Of a stretch of DNA of 64,000 bases, positions 31,739 through 40,626 are shown one piece after another. The stretch lies in NCBI RefSeq assembly GCF_900105455.1, contig NZ_FNSF01000005.1:1054001-1118000 (forward strand), given 5' to 3'. How positions within the stretch are numbered: position 1 is the first letter of the stretch; the number at the start of each line of letters is the position of its first letter. A model generated the notes under the pieces. That model was given only the letters and a program-made list of their open reading frames with translations, did not search any database and had not been told where the DNA came from. The position numbers and the translations under genes are program-made. This stretch comes from Tenacibaculum sp. MAR_2009_124 (GTDB lineage: Bacteria > Bacteroidota > Bacteroidia > Flavobacteriales > Flavobacteriaceae).

Positions 31739-34273
31739 ATGAGAAAACTTAAAAATTTGCTACTGACCATGTTATTTTTTGTAACAGCGTCAGTATTTGC
31801 ACAAACAAAAATTACTGGTACAGTGCTTGACGAAACCGGAGAGCCTTTACCAGGAGCAAATGTTGTAGAAAAGGGGACTACAAATGGTGCTTCAACGGAT
31901 TTCAATGGAAAATTCCAATTAAATGTAAAATCAACTTCAGGAACAGTTGTGGTTTCTTTTGTAGGTTATGAGACAAAAGAGGTATCTTATGATTCAAGTG
32001 ACTTAGGTACTGTTAAATTAAAAATGTCCAATTTGCTTGAAGAAGTGGTTGTAATTGGTTCTGGGGTGATAGATTTGGCAGAAGGAAGAAAAACACCGAT
32101 TGCTGTTTCTACAATTAAAGCTTCTGAAATACAGGACAAGGCAGGAAACTGGGATCTCCCAGAAATCTTAAAATCTACTCCTTCAGTACAAAATATAAAA
32201 GCTGGAGGTTTTGGTGATGGACAAATGTTTCTAAGAGGGTTTGATCAAACGAATACCGCTTTCTTACTGAATGGGCAGCCAATAAATGGAATGGAAGATG
32301 GAAAAATGTATTGGTCAAATTGGTCTGGAGTCATGGATGTTGCGAATGCTGTTCAGGTACAGAGAGGTTTAGGATCTTCAAAATTGGCTATATCATCTGT
32401 AGGTGGTACGGTAAATATCGTTACTAAGACTATTGATAATAGAGAGGGAGGTTATGTAAAACAGACTTTTGCTAATAATAATTATATTAAAAGTACGGTT
32501 TATTATTCGACAGGAGTTAGTGAAAAAGGATGGTCTTTTTCTTCTTTATTAGGGCATTGGCAAGGAGATGGTTATGTTAACTATACAGCAGGACAAGGTC
32601 AGACTTATTTCTTTTCTGTAGGATATCAACCAAATGAAAGTAATACTTTTAATTTTCTTTTAACAGGCGCACCTCAATGGCATGCGGCTGCGGGAAGAGG
32701 GACAATTCAAGAATTTTTAGATAACGGCATAAGATTTAACAGTTGGAATGAAGAAGGAGTGAATAGTCCTAATTTAATAAATGGACCAGAAGGTAAACGT
32801 TATCCAGGAGGAAGAAATATCTATCATAAACCAGTAGCTAACTTATCTTGGGATTGGACAATTAATGAAAAATCTTCATTATCTTCTGTTTTATATGGGT
32901 CATTAGGTAGAGGAGCCTTTGCATCTGAAAGAATTTCAGATGGAGTAGGATTTGCTAGGGGATCATATAATAACCACAATTGGTATGGTTTAGTATCTAA
33001 TTATACAAATCAGTTATCAGATAATTTAGAATTTAATATAGGAACAGATATTAGAACTTATAATGGACTTCATTTTAGAGGTGTAAATGAATTTGTAGGG
33101 ATTTCATCAATTAATGAGTCTAGTACATTCTCTGGAAATTATGAAATAACGAATACATATGGAGGAATTAATCCTTGGGGAATGTTATTTAATCCAAATA
33201 CTGAACATGATCAAAGATTGGGTTACGATTATGAAGAGGATATTACTTATTATGGTTTGTTTACACAATTAGAATACTCTAAAGGTAGTTTTTCTGGATT
33301 TTTTCAGGGATCTGTATCCAATCAAGATCATGTAAAAACGGATCACTTTAATTTTGCCGAGTCTACTGATTCTGAAAAAGTATCTAATTTTGGTTATAAT
33401 TTAAAAGGAGGAGCGTCATATGAAATTACAGATAATCATAAAGTTTTTGGTAATTTAGGATATTATTCTAGGCAGCCATTTCATGACGATCTTTTTGATA
33501 ATATCAGAAATTCGAATGACCTAATAGCCCCAGCAGTAGAAAATCAAAATATAACAGGGTTTGAGTTTGGTTATCAGTATGGTAGTGAGTTCGTTTCAAT
33601 GAATTTAAATGCTTATCATACTAAATGGGGTAACAGAACCTTATTATCAAATAATGGAGAGATTTTTGATACTCCAGCTTATGAGTCATATCAGACTCAA
33701 GGGGTAGAACAAATACATAAAGGTATTGAGTTAGAGGTGATGACTCGACCTTTACCTGGTTTAAAAGTAAATGGATTTATTTCGATTGGTGATTGGAAAT
33801 TTAGCGGAGATGGTAGACAGAGGACTTTTGATTCTGATGGAGATGAAATAGGATCTGCAACAACTGTTCAATTGGATGGGTTAGAAGTTGGAGGCGCTGC
33901 GCAAACAACAGCTGGAGTTTCCGCTGATTATAAACTTTCTCCAATTTTATCTGTCGATGCAAACTGGAACTTCTATAAGGATTTACATTCAATAGGTTCT
34001 TTAACGCAAGCACCTTTAAAGTTGCCGACATATAATATTGCCGATTTGGGAGTGTCAATTAACCCTACTTTAAAAGAGGGTACATATATTAAAGGGGTTG
34101 GTTTTAGAGTTAATGTTAATAACCTTTTTGATGAACTATATTTAGAGTCTGTTAATGGTAATACACAAGCTTCATCAAATCCTTCTGAAAACTGGAAAGG
34201 ATTAAATACAAGTAATAGAGCTCGTTTTGGTTATGGAAGAACGTGGAATGCTTCTGTTAAAATAAGTTTCTAG
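31739..34273 (+). CDS. TonB-dependent receptor with carboxypeptidase-regulatory-like domain
   Basis: 844 residues. Signal peptide (LLTMLFFVTASVFAQ), Ig-like domain with DETGEPLPGANVVEKGT (about 23-105), plug (GFGDGQMFLRGFDQTNTAF; GSSKLAISSVGGTVNIV) and a 22-strand barrel ending in ASVKISF. It differs from the siderophore pair: the plug lacks the VKGPSATLFG type sequence. Nearer to receptors for other ligands; no SusD-type partner follows, so it is not a SusC pair. Ligand unknown. It ends at a strong terminator. Confidence 0.9.
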   Translation: MRKLKNLLLTMLFFVTASVFAQTKITGTVLDETGEPLPGANVVEKGTTNGASTDFNGKFQLNVKSTSGTVVVSFVGYETKEVSYDSSDLGTVKLKMSNLLEEVVVIGSGVIDLAEGRKTPIAVSTIKASEIQDKAGNWDLPEILKSTPSVQNIKAGGFGDGQMFLRGFDQTNTAFLLNGQPINGMEDGKMYWSNWSGVMDVANAVQVQRGLGSSKLAISSVGGTVNIVTKTIDNREGGYVKQTFANNNYIKSTVYYSTGVSEKGWSFSSLLGHWQGDGYVNYTAGQGQTYFFSVGYQPNESNTFNFLLTGAPQWHAAAGRGTIQEFLDNGIRFNSWNEEGVNSPNLINGPEGKRYPGGRNIYHKPVANLSWDWTINEKSSLSSVLYGSLGRGAFASERISDGVGFARGSYNNHNWYGLVSNYTNQLSDNLEFNIGTDIRTYNGLHFRGVNEFVGISSINESSTFSGNYEITNTYGGINPWGMLFNPNTEHDQRLGYDYEEDITYYGLFTQLEYSKGSFSGFFQGSVSNQDHVKTDHFNFAESTDSEKVSNFGYNLKGGASYEITDNHKVFGNLGYYSRQPFHDDLFDNIRNSNDLIAPAVENQNITGFEFGYQYGSEFVSMNLNAYHTKWGNRTLLSNNGEIFDTPAYESYQTQGVEQIHKGIELEVMTRPLPGLKVNGFISIGDWKFSGDGRQRTFDSDGDEIGSATTVQLDGLEVGGAAQTTAGVSADYKLSPILSVDANWNFYKDLHSIGSLTQAPLKLPTYNIADLGVSINPTLKEGTYIKGVGFRVNVNNLFDELYLESVNGNTQASSNPSENWKGLNTSNRARFGYGRTWNASVKISF

Positions 34274-34293
34274 AAATTATATTTATATAATTC

Positions 34294-34325
34294 AAAACCA
34301 CCTCATATGAGGTGGTTTTTTGTTT
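34294..34325 (+). terminator. Terminator after the TonB receptor
   Basis: AAAACCACCTCAT (34294-34306) and ATGAGGTGGTTTT (34307-34319), a perfect 26-base palindrome ending in a T-run. Confidence 0.9.
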
Positions 34326-34370
34326 TAATTCATATTATATAATAAAACTTACTGAGTAACTAAAATTCAG

Positions 34371-34378
34371 TAAATTTG
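34371..34378 (+). promoter_or_regulatory. -7 element for the four-helix membrane protein
   Basis: TAAATTTG matches TAnnTTTG, 23 bases before the ATG at 34402; -33 element not clear. Confidence 0.4.
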
Positions 34379-34401
34379 TAAGAACAAAAACTAGCAAAAG
34401 C

Positions 34402-34827
34402 ATGATGAAAACCATTCACTCTTATTGGGCATATATCGTACTGGCTGTATTGATTTATACAGTTGTAAATGCAATAATAGGATTAACTCAGAAAAAAGAA
34501 TTTACCCACAAAGAATTCCGTTTAGGGTTGTTTACATTAATTACTAGTCATATTCAATTGTTAATTGGATTAGGATGGTATTTTATGTCTCCTTGGTTTA
34601 AGGCTTTAAAAGCAAATGGTGGTGAGGTAATGAAAGAATCAGCAACCAGATTACTGGCTATTGAGCATCCGTTAACAATGGTTATAGCCATTGTATTAAT
34701 TACAATGGGGTGGTCGAAACACAAGAAAAAGGTAAAAAGTGAAGATAAATTTAAAATGTTTGCTGTTTTTTATGGAATAGCATTAGTCTTAGTATTATCT
34801 CGAATTCCTTGGAGAAATTGGTTCTAA
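34402..34827 (+). CDS. Four-helix membrane protein (often annotated cytochrome b-like)
   Basis: 141 residues, four membrane helices, conserved histidines near membrane ends (MKTIHSYW, TSHIQLLIGLGWYF, AIEHPLTMV) and a short basic loop (KHKKKVKS). Flavobacterial homologues are often labelled cytochrome B, but no direct heme evidence can be read. ATG at 34402 or the adjacent one at 34405. A single gene with its own terminator. Confidence 0.75.
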   Translation: MMKTIHSYWAYIVLAVLIYTVVNAIIGLTQKKEFTHKEFRLGLFTLITSHIQLLIGLGWYFMSPWFKALKANGGEVMKESATRLLAIEHPLTMVIAIVLITMGWSKHKKKVKSEDKFKMFAVFYGIALVLVLSRIPWRNWF

Positions 34828-34883
34828 TCTTAATTAGATACTATAAAATGGTTATTTATTGAGGGTTTACTCTAAAAAAATAG

Positions 34884-34905
34884 TCCTGCCTCGGCAGGAT
34901 TTTTT
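34884..34905 (+). terminator. Terminator after the four-helix membrane protein
   Basis: TCCTGCC-TC-GGCAGGA (34884-34899) followed by TTTTT. The T-run merges with TATTTTTG (34905-34912), a possible -7 box for the next gene. Confidence 0.88.
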
Positions 34906-34997
34906 ATTTTTGCATATAATCACGAAACTCAAGAAGTATCATGAAGTTGTTTCTGATAAGTTTAATGTAAAACTTGAGTTAAGTTCAATTAGTAAAA

Positions 34998-35726
34998 GTG
35001 AAAATATTTAGTTATCTCCTGTCGCCGATATTCGCATTGGTGTTTTATGTATTATTATTAATATTTCATCCAATACAATGGATTGGATTAAAAATTTTTG
35101 GAAGCAAAGGACATCAAAAAGTTGTTAATATTATGAACTGGTTTTTGGTGAAATCGCTTCTAATTTTAGCAATTCCAGTAAAAGTAATTAACCGTCAAAA
35201 ATTACCTGAAAACACCACATTATTATTTGTATCAAATCATCAAAGTTTATTTGATATTCCACCAATTATTTGGCATTTTAGAAAGTACTGGCCAAAATTT
35301 GTTTCTAAAAAGGAATTAGGGAAAGGAATACCAAGTGTATCCTTTAACCTTCGACATGGTGGAGCTGCCTTAATAGACAGAAAAGATGGAAAGCAAGCTC
35401 TGGCTGAGTTGGCTAAATTTGCGAAAAGGGTTCATAAAAATAAGTGGTCTGCAGTAATATTTCCAGAAGGAACGAGAAGTAGAACAGGAAAACCAAAAAC
35501 CTTTGCTCCCAATGGGCTAAAAATGTTAATAAAGTACAACCCTGAGGCATATGTGGTTCCATTAACGATAAATAATTCTTGGAAAGTATTTAAATACGGT
35601 AAGTACCCGTTGGGAATAGGAAGTGCAATTACTATAACTACTCACGAACCTATTAAGGTAGATAGTTTGCCATTTAAAGAGTTGTTAGAAAAGGTTGAAA
35701 CTACTGTGAAATCTTCAGTTAACTAA
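34998..35726 (+). CDS. plsC: 1-Acyl-sn-glycerol-3-phosphate acyltransferase
   Basis: 242 residues from a GTG start (MKIFSYLLSPIFALVFYVL, a membrane helix). Acyltransferase motif I NHQSLFD (HX4D) and motif III FPEGTRSRTGK are intact. It acylates lysophosphatidic acid to phosphatidic acid at the inner membrane. It could also be a related PlsC-type enzyme for other lysolipids. An acyl-ACP desaturase follows after 178 bases, consistent with a lipid role. Confidence 0.88.
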   Translation: MKIFSYLLSPIFALVFYVLLLIFHPIQWIGLKIFGSKGHQKVVNIMNWFLVKSLLILAIPVKVINRQKLPENTTLLFVSNHQSLFDIPPIIWHFRKYWPKFVSKKELGKGIPSVSFNLRHGGAALIDRKDGKQALAELAKFAKRVHKNKWSAVIFPEGTRSRTGKPKTFAPNGLKMLIKYNPEAYVVPLTINNSWKVFKYGKYPLGIGSAITITTHEPIKVDSLPFKELLEKVETTVKSSVN

Positions 35727-35796
35727 ATAAAGAGAGAACTACGCATTAACCAAAAACGATCTTAAACGGCCTTAAATAAGGTTGAAGGAATTATAA

Positions 35797-35860
35797 ATTC
35801 TCATGTAATGAGAAAAGAGTAAAGGAAGTATACATAATGTTTTGTATGGCTTCTATACTT
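35797..35860 (+). other. Structured leader upstream of the acyl-ACP desaturase
   Basis: Two hairpins are visible: TTCTCAT-GTA-ATGAGAA (about 35797-35813) and AAGTATA (35826-35832) with TATACTT (35854-35860). They lie 45-108 bases before the desaturase ATG. Role unknown. Confidence 0.35.
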
Positions 35861-35904
35861 ATAGAATAAAGCAACAAATAACTAAAAATAAACCCCTGTA
35901 ATTT

Positions 35905-36885
35905 ATGTCGATACATAATATAAGAAAGGAAGTAATGCAAACACTGGAAAAGAATATAGACAGTTTTGTAGACAAATTTCTAGTTCCAATAGAAAAGATA
36001 TGGCAGCCAACGGATTTTTTACCAAATTCTCAAAATGATAATTTTATAGAAGAGGTTAAAGAAATTCAGGAAATATCAAAAGAACTAGAAGACGATTTTT
36101 GGGTAGTATTGGTAGGTGATACTATTACTGAAGAAGCCTTACCAACCTATGAATCTTGGTTGTTAGATTTAGATGGCGTTACGCAACACCCTGATAACGG
36201 ATGGGCAAAATGGGTAAGAGCTTGGACGGCAGAAGAAAACCGTCATGGAGATGTACTTAATAAGTACTTATATCTTTCAGGACGCGTAAATATGCGAGAA
36301 GTTGAAATTACAACACAACATTTAATTTCGGATGGATTCGATATAGGTACAGCAAGAGACCCTTATAAGAATTTTGTATACACTTCATTTCAAGAATTAG
36401 CTACTTACATATCACATTTAAATGTGGCTAAAATAGCAAAGAAGAAAGGTCATAAAGCGTTGGCTAAAATGTCAAGAATTATTGCAGGAGATGAAATGCG
36501 TCATCATCTAGCATATTCTGAGTTTGTTAAGGAAATATTCAAGTTTGATCCAAGTGAAATGATGTTAGCTTTTCAGCATATGATGAAGCACAAAATTGTA
36601 ATGCCAGCAATGCATTTAAGAGAATCATTCGGAGAAAAAGGAAGTTTATTCGACGATTTCTCTACAGTAGCTCAGAGAGTTGGTGTATATACTGGTTTCG
36701 ACTATGTTGATATTATAAAGAAACTGAATGAATTTTGGGAGATTGACAAGATCACTAACCTTACTCCAGAAGCGGAAAAAGCTCGTGATTTTCTTATGAA
36801 ATTACCAGACCGTATGTATAGAATTACAGAAAGGATTTCGGTACCTGATACCAAATTCAATTTTAAATGGATGATTCCAGCATAA
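35905..36885 (+). CDS. Acyl-[acyl-carrier-protein] desaturase
   Basis: 326 residues, soluble di-iron desaturase (FA_desaturase_2). Iron ligands in WTAEENRHGDVL and IAGDEMRHHLAYSEF (ExxH pairs), with the helix EITTQHLISDGFDIG. It inserts a cis double bond in acyl-ACP, normally delta-9 of C16/C18 chains, using ferredoxin electrons; the ferredoxin at 12550 could serve it. Length fits (about 320-330). Confidence 0.93.
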   Translation: MSIHNIRKEVMQTLEKNIDSFVDKFLVPIEKIWQPTDFLPNSQNDNFIEEVKEIQEISKELEDDFWVVLVGDTITEEALPTYESWLLDLDGVTQHPDNGWAKWVRAWTAEENRHGDVLNKYLYLSGRVNMREVEITTQHLISDGFDIGTARDPYKNFVYTSFQELATYISHLNVAKIAKKKGHKALAKMSRIIAGDEMRHHLAYSEFVKEIFKFDPSEMMLAFQHMMKHKIVMPAMHLRESFGEKGSLFDDFSTVAQRVGVYTGFDYVDIIKKLNEFWEIDKITNLTPEAEKARDFLMKLPDRMYRITERISVPDTKFNFKWMIPA

Positions 36886-36891
36886 AAAAAT

Positions 36892-36921
36892 AGGCAACCA
36901 GTAAATGGTTGCCTTTTTTTA
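36892..36921 (+). terminator. Terminator after the acyl-ACP desaturase
   Basis: AGGCAACCA (36892-36900) pairs with TGGTTGCCT (36906-36914), followed by TTTTTT. Confidence 0.92.
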
Positions 36922-37160
36922 AATTACTTGGTTGCTTGTAATTTACTGTGTATTTTACTCTACTTAATCTAAACTTTCTAAGAAAATACACTAACCTTGA
37001 TTAATTAAATGGTTGGTCATTAGCCAGCCTTAGGGGATTCGATTCAAAGCTAGTTAGAGTTGAACAACTAATTTTACGGAGTCCCGTAAATGCATAGCTT
37101 TTTAACAAATTAATCGATCGTTTTAAGAAAGTATTAAGAAACTCTTGGTTTTCATTTAGC

Positions 37161-37454
37161 CTAACACACCCAATAAAGGAAACAAACTGTTATAAAAAAT
37201 AAATGTATAAGTGGAACGTAAAAAATATATTTTATCTTCTTGAAAATATATAATAACAGGGCTATTAAGTATGAAATAGGGTATAATGTACTACTCCAAA
37301 AGAATAATTTAAAAATTACATTGTGAAAATGATTTTGATGTGCACATTCATGCGCAGCAAAAGATATGATATTCATTAAAAAGAGAAAAGGGTAAACTAG
37401 CAAAGGAATACCAAGGAGAATAAAAGCGATACGATGTGAATTTTTTACACTCAT
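37161..37454 (-). CDS. Small hydrophobic membrane protein
   Basis: 97 residues with three membrane helices (IAFILLGIPLLVYPFLFLMNII, LFFWSSTLYPISYLIALLLYIF, IFYVPLIHLFFITVCFLYW) and a His-rich loop (AAHECAHQNHFHN) that could bind a metal. I do not recognise a family. Helix pattern and normal codon use make it a probable gene; no neighbour on this strand. Confidence 0.6.
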   Translation of the reverse strand: MSVKNSHRIAFILLGIPLLVYPFLFLMNIISFAAHECAHQNHFHNVIFKLFFWSSTLYPISYLIALLLYIFKKIKYIFYVPLIHLFFITVCFLYWVC

Positions 37455-37816
37455 TTATGTGATAGTGGTAAATTAATTAACTCACTATAAATATATTAAA
37501 ATACATTTTTTTGATTGTGATATTTTTACAAAAAACCACTTTTTTTTATGTTTAACTCCTGTAGTCGTCGGTTTTTGTTAGTTAAAAATACATAAAAACC
37601 TTAAAAAAACAAGTTTTTGCTATTGCAGAATTTTTAGTTTTATAGGAGAATAATAATCATATTTTTTTCGAAAACGATTGCAAAAATATGGTTTTAATGG
37701 TGAAAGTAAGTATTTAATAATTTACCCTTAAAACTAGTGTAACTAGTTGTTTATTAGGTTTAAAAGTAAGAGTTTTATATGGGGAAATTTCTGAAAACAA
37801 ACTAAAGACAATACTT
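37455..37816 (+). other. AT-rich intergenic region upstream of gapN
   Basis: 362 bases with no gene seen. It contains AACTAGT-GTA-ACTAGTT (37732-37748), a palindrome whose two halves are also direct ACTAGT repeats, 69 bases before the gapN start; a candidate operator. No clean TAnnTTTG box was found after it (TAGGTTTA is the nearest). Confidence 0.4.
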
Positions 37817-39397
37817 ATGAATGCAATTCCAAAACATTTAGAGATAAATCAACCTATTCATCAAAGAGAGTACTTATTGGATGGTAAGCTTAAAACATGG
37901 GAAGGAAAAACAACGGAAGTTTTTTCGACTATTTCTAGTACAAATGAATATAAGCATACTTTAATTGGCTCAATTCCTTATATGGGAGAGAAAGAAGCTT
38001 TAGAGGCCTTATCGTCTTCTGATAGTGCTTTTAAAAACGGACAAGGAATCTGGCCAACGATGAAAGTCCAAGACCGTATTCAATGTATGGAGAATTTTGT
38101 AACTCTTATGAAAGAAGCACGAGAGGATGTGGTAAAACTATTGATGTGGGAAATAGGGAAAACAAAAGCAGATAGTGAAAAAGAGTTTGATAGAACTGTT
38201 AAGTATATTTATGATACTATTGAAGATTATAAAGAACTCAATCATGAAGGGGCTCGCTTTACCAAAGTACAAGGAATAAATGCCATGATAAAGCGAAGTC
38301 CTTTAGGAGTTGTTTTGTGTTTAGGTCCTTACAATTATCCATTAAATGAAACTTTTACTTTATTAATTCCTGCCCTGATAATGGGGAATACAGTGGTGTT
38401 TAAGCCAGCGAAATTCGGAGTGTTACTTTTATCTCCACTGTTGAAAGCATTTCAAAGCGCCTTTCCAAAAGGAGTAATCAATATTCTATATGGAAGAGGA
38501 AGAGAAGTAGCATCACCCATAATGAAAACAGGTTTGGTTACAGTTTTGTCGCTAATAGGAAATAGTAAGTCGGCTATTGCTTTACAAGACCTACACCCAG
38601 GTAAAAATAAACTACGATTAATCCTTGGTTTAGAAGCGAAAAACCCAGCAATAGTACTACCAGATGCTAATTTAGATTTAGCGGTATCCGAATGTATTTC
38701 AGGATCATTATCTTTTAATGGACAGCGATGCACTGCATTAAAAATTATATATGTACACGAATCTATTGCTGATGAGTTCAATAAAAAGTTCTCAGAAAAA
38801 GTAGATCAGTTAAAATTCGGAAACCCTTGGGATGATAACGTTTTTTTAACTCCACTACCAGAACCTAATAAACCCGATTATATTCAAGAGTTAATAGATG
38901 ATGCCAAAGAAAATGGGGCTGGTATTTTAAATAAAAAAGGAGGAGCGCGCAGTGATAATTATATTTTCCCAGCAGTGTTGTTTCCGGTAAATAAAAAAAT
39001 GAGAGTATATCATGAAGAGCAGTTTGGTCCTGTTGTACCTATTATGACTTTTAAAGATATACAAGAACCTTTAGATGATATGGCAGCTTCTGACTATGGA
39101 CAACAGGTCAGTTTGTTTGGAAAAGACACTAATACCTTGGCGCCGTTAATAGATGTTTTAATTAACCTAGTTTGTAGGGTAAATTTAAATAGCTCTTGTC
39201 AAAGAGGACCCGATGTTTTCCCATTTACAGGAAGAAAAGACTCTGCCGTTGGAACGTTGAGTATTCACGATGCTTTACGATCGTTTTCAATTAGAACATT
39301 TGTAGCATCAAAAGAAAACGACTACAATAATGAAATTTTACAGGAACTTCTAGATAGTAAGAAAAGCAATTTCATAAATACAGATTATATTCTTTAG
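37817..39397 (+). CDS. gapN: NADP-dependent non-phosphorylating glyceraldehyde-3-phosphate dehydrogenase
   Basis: 526 residues, aldehyde dehydrogenase superfamily. Catalytic Cys305 in [11 protein letters not shown], the typical GapN version of the motif; Rossmann segment [22 protein letters not shown]. It oxidises glyceraldehyde-3-phosphate directly to 3-phosphoglycerate and makes NADPH, bypassing Pgk (encoded at 60173). The distinction from other ALDHs rests on these motifs. Single gene with a terminator. Confidence 0.88.
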   Translation: MNAIPKHLEINQPIHQREYLLDGKLKTWEGKTTEVFSTISSTNEYKHTLIGSIPYMGEKEALEALSSSDSAFKNGQGIWPTMKVQDRIQCMENFVTLMKEAREDVVKLLMWEIGKTKADSEKEFDRTVKYIYDTIEDYKELNHEGARFTKVQGINAMIKRSPLGVVLCLGPYNYPLNETFTLLIPALIMGNTVVFKPAKFGVLLLSPLLKAFQSAFPKGVINILYGRGREVASPIMKTGLVTVLSLIGNSKSAIALQDLHPGKNKLRLILGLEAKNPAIVLPDANLDLAVSECISGSLSFNGQRCTALKIIYVHESIADEFNKKFSEKVDQLKFGNPWDDNVFLTPLPEPNKPDYIQELIDDAKENGAGILNKKGGARSDNYIFPAVLFPVNKKMRVYHEEQFGPVVPIMTFKDIQEPLDDMAASDYGQQVSLFGKDTNTLAPLIDVLINLVCRVNLNSSCQRGPDVFPFTGRKDSAVGTLSIHDALRSFSIRTFVASKENDYNNEILQELLDSKKSNFINTDYIL

Positions 39398-39420
39398 GAT
39401 TTTAAATAAAATTAGGAATG

Positions 39421-39474
39421 AATTCGTTTAGGTTTTATAGATTGCTATAAAGTTTAAACGAATTTATTTTTTTC
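39421..39474 (+). terminator. Terminator after gapN
   Basis: AATTCGTTTA (39421-39430) pairs with TAAACGAATT (39455-39464) and is followed by TATTTTTTT. Confidence 0.8.
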
Positions 39475-39485
39475 AATAGTATTTT

Positions 39486-39821
39486 ATGAATTACAATAAT
39501 AGAAAATTTAGGACTATTTCCAGCTCAAAGAATTCTGAAACGTCGGAAGAGACAATATTTTTGTATTGTCAAAAAGAGAATATTCTTACCTCCAATTATA
39601 GCGGAGGTGAAATTAAAGAAGGTCATTTGATTGGTTTAGTGGATGAAGAGGGTAATATTGAAATGCGATATCATCAGATAAATTTGAAGGGAGAGTTAAT
39701 GACAGGGATATGTTTTTCAAAACCAGAATTGATGGCAAATGGAAAGATAAGGTTATATGAGTCTTGGGAATGGACTTCTGGAGATAAATCTAAAGGACAA
39801 TCAATAGTAGAAGAAATATGA
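39486..39821 (+). CDS. Small conserved protein, beta-rich (labelled N-acetylglutamate synthase-like)
   Basis: 111 residues: YCQKENILTSNYSGGEIKEG then HLIGLVDEEGNIEMRYHQIN and a C-terminal RLYESWEWTSGD. This pattern matches a widespread small family that databases often call n-acetylglutamate synthase without evidence. No GNAT motif is visible, so that label should not be trusted. Its stop overlaps the next start (ATGA, 39818-39821). Confidence 0.75.
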   Translation: MNYNNRKFRTISSSKNSETSEETIFLYCQKENILTSNYSGGEIKEGHLIGLVDEEGNIEMRYHQINLKGELMTGICFSKPELMANGKIRLYESWEWTSGDKSKGQSIVEEI

Positions 39822-40120
39822 TTTTGGAAGTGGCTATTTTAAATGTGAGGCAAGGTGAAGAAGGCAATTTTGAACAAGATTTTAAAATTGCGAGTCGATA
39901 TATTAGTGCTATAAAGGGTTATTTGAACCATAGTTTGAAGAAGTGTGTAGAGACAAAAAATCAATATATTTTACTTGTGAATTGGAAGGATATTGAAAGC
40001 CATGAAATAGGATTTAGAAAATCGAAAGAATACCTTAAGTGGAAGGAATTATTACATCATTATTATGATCCTTTTCCTATAGTTGAGCATTATGAAACTG
40101 TTTTTCAAAACATGAAATAG
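39818..40120 (+). CDS. Antibiotic biosynthesis monooxygenase (ABM) family protein
   Basis: 100 residues, a dimeric ferredoxin-like fold: MILEVAILNVRQGEEGNFEQDF, helix, ISAIKGYLNHSLKKCVETKN, YILLVNWKDIESHEIGFRKSKEYLKWK. Members are heme-degrading or small quinone monooxygenases or of unknown role. Translationally coupled to the preceding gene by a 4-base overlap. Confidence 0.8.
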   Translation: MILEVAILNVRQGEEGNFEQDFKIASRYISAIKGYLNHSLKKCVETKNQYILLVNWKDIESHEIGFRKSKEYLKWKELLHHYYDPFPIVEHYETVFQNMK

Positions 40121-40152
40121 CTAGTAAATTTATAACGGTAATTTAATAACTT

Positions 40153-40482
40153 ATGGAAAAACTATTTGTTTATGGAACCTTAGGGCCGGGAAAACCGAAT
40201 GAACATATTTTAAAAAATATAGGAGGAAGTTGGAAGAAAGGTTATGTTCATGGAAAGCTATATGAAGAAGGATGGGGAGCCTTAGTAGGATATCCAGGTA
40301 TTCGATTAGATGAAAAAGAAGGAAAGGTATATGGTTACGTGTTTTATTCAGAACAATTGGAAGTGTATTGGCAGGAGCTAGATAATTTTGAAGGAGAGGA
40401 GTATGAAAGAGTAAAAACCAAAGTTATTATTGAAGATAGTAATGAAACTATTGAGTCATTCGTATATGTTATTGAAAGCTAA
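40153..40482 (+). CDS. Gamma-glutamylcyclotransferase (AIG2-like) family protein
   Basis: 109 residues. Substrate loop LFVYGTLGPG (YGTL motif) at residues 4-13 and the catalytic Glu in LDNFEGEEYERV. Such proteins cyclise gamma-glutamyl amines or amino acids to 5-oxoproline. The exact substrate is unknown. A stretch of 31 sense codons follows the stop in another frame (to 40575), which I could not identify. Confidence 0.85.
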   Translation: MEKLFVYGTLGPGKPNEHILKNIGGSWKKGYVHGKLYEEGWGALVGYPGIRLDEKEGKVYGYVFYSEQLEVYWQELDNFEGEEYERVKTKVIIEDSNETIESFVYVIES

Positions 40483-40626
40483 AGTATCCAAATGTTGCTG
40501 TAAAACAAGAGTTTATAGAATCTAAAAGAAGTGTTAAAATTACTGAGTTTTTATCGAATTATGTGAGAGAATAATTTTAATTAGTTAGGTTTGAGAGTAT
40601 AAAACCAAACTATTACTACTAACATC

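Noticed and set aside
31739-34273. SusC/SusD polysaccharide-uptake pair
   Set aside because: No SusD-like lipoprotein follows the receptor; the next gene is a four-helix membrane protein behind a terminator.
34940-34972. Tiny frame MKLFLISLM upstream of plsC as a leader peptide
   Set aside because: No repeated regulatory codons or attenuator structure; probably chance.
40483-40575. 31 sense codons after the AIG2-like gene (including VKQEFIESKRSVKITEF)
   Set aside because: Reads like protein but is too short, has no start and I can name no family; possibly a remnant.
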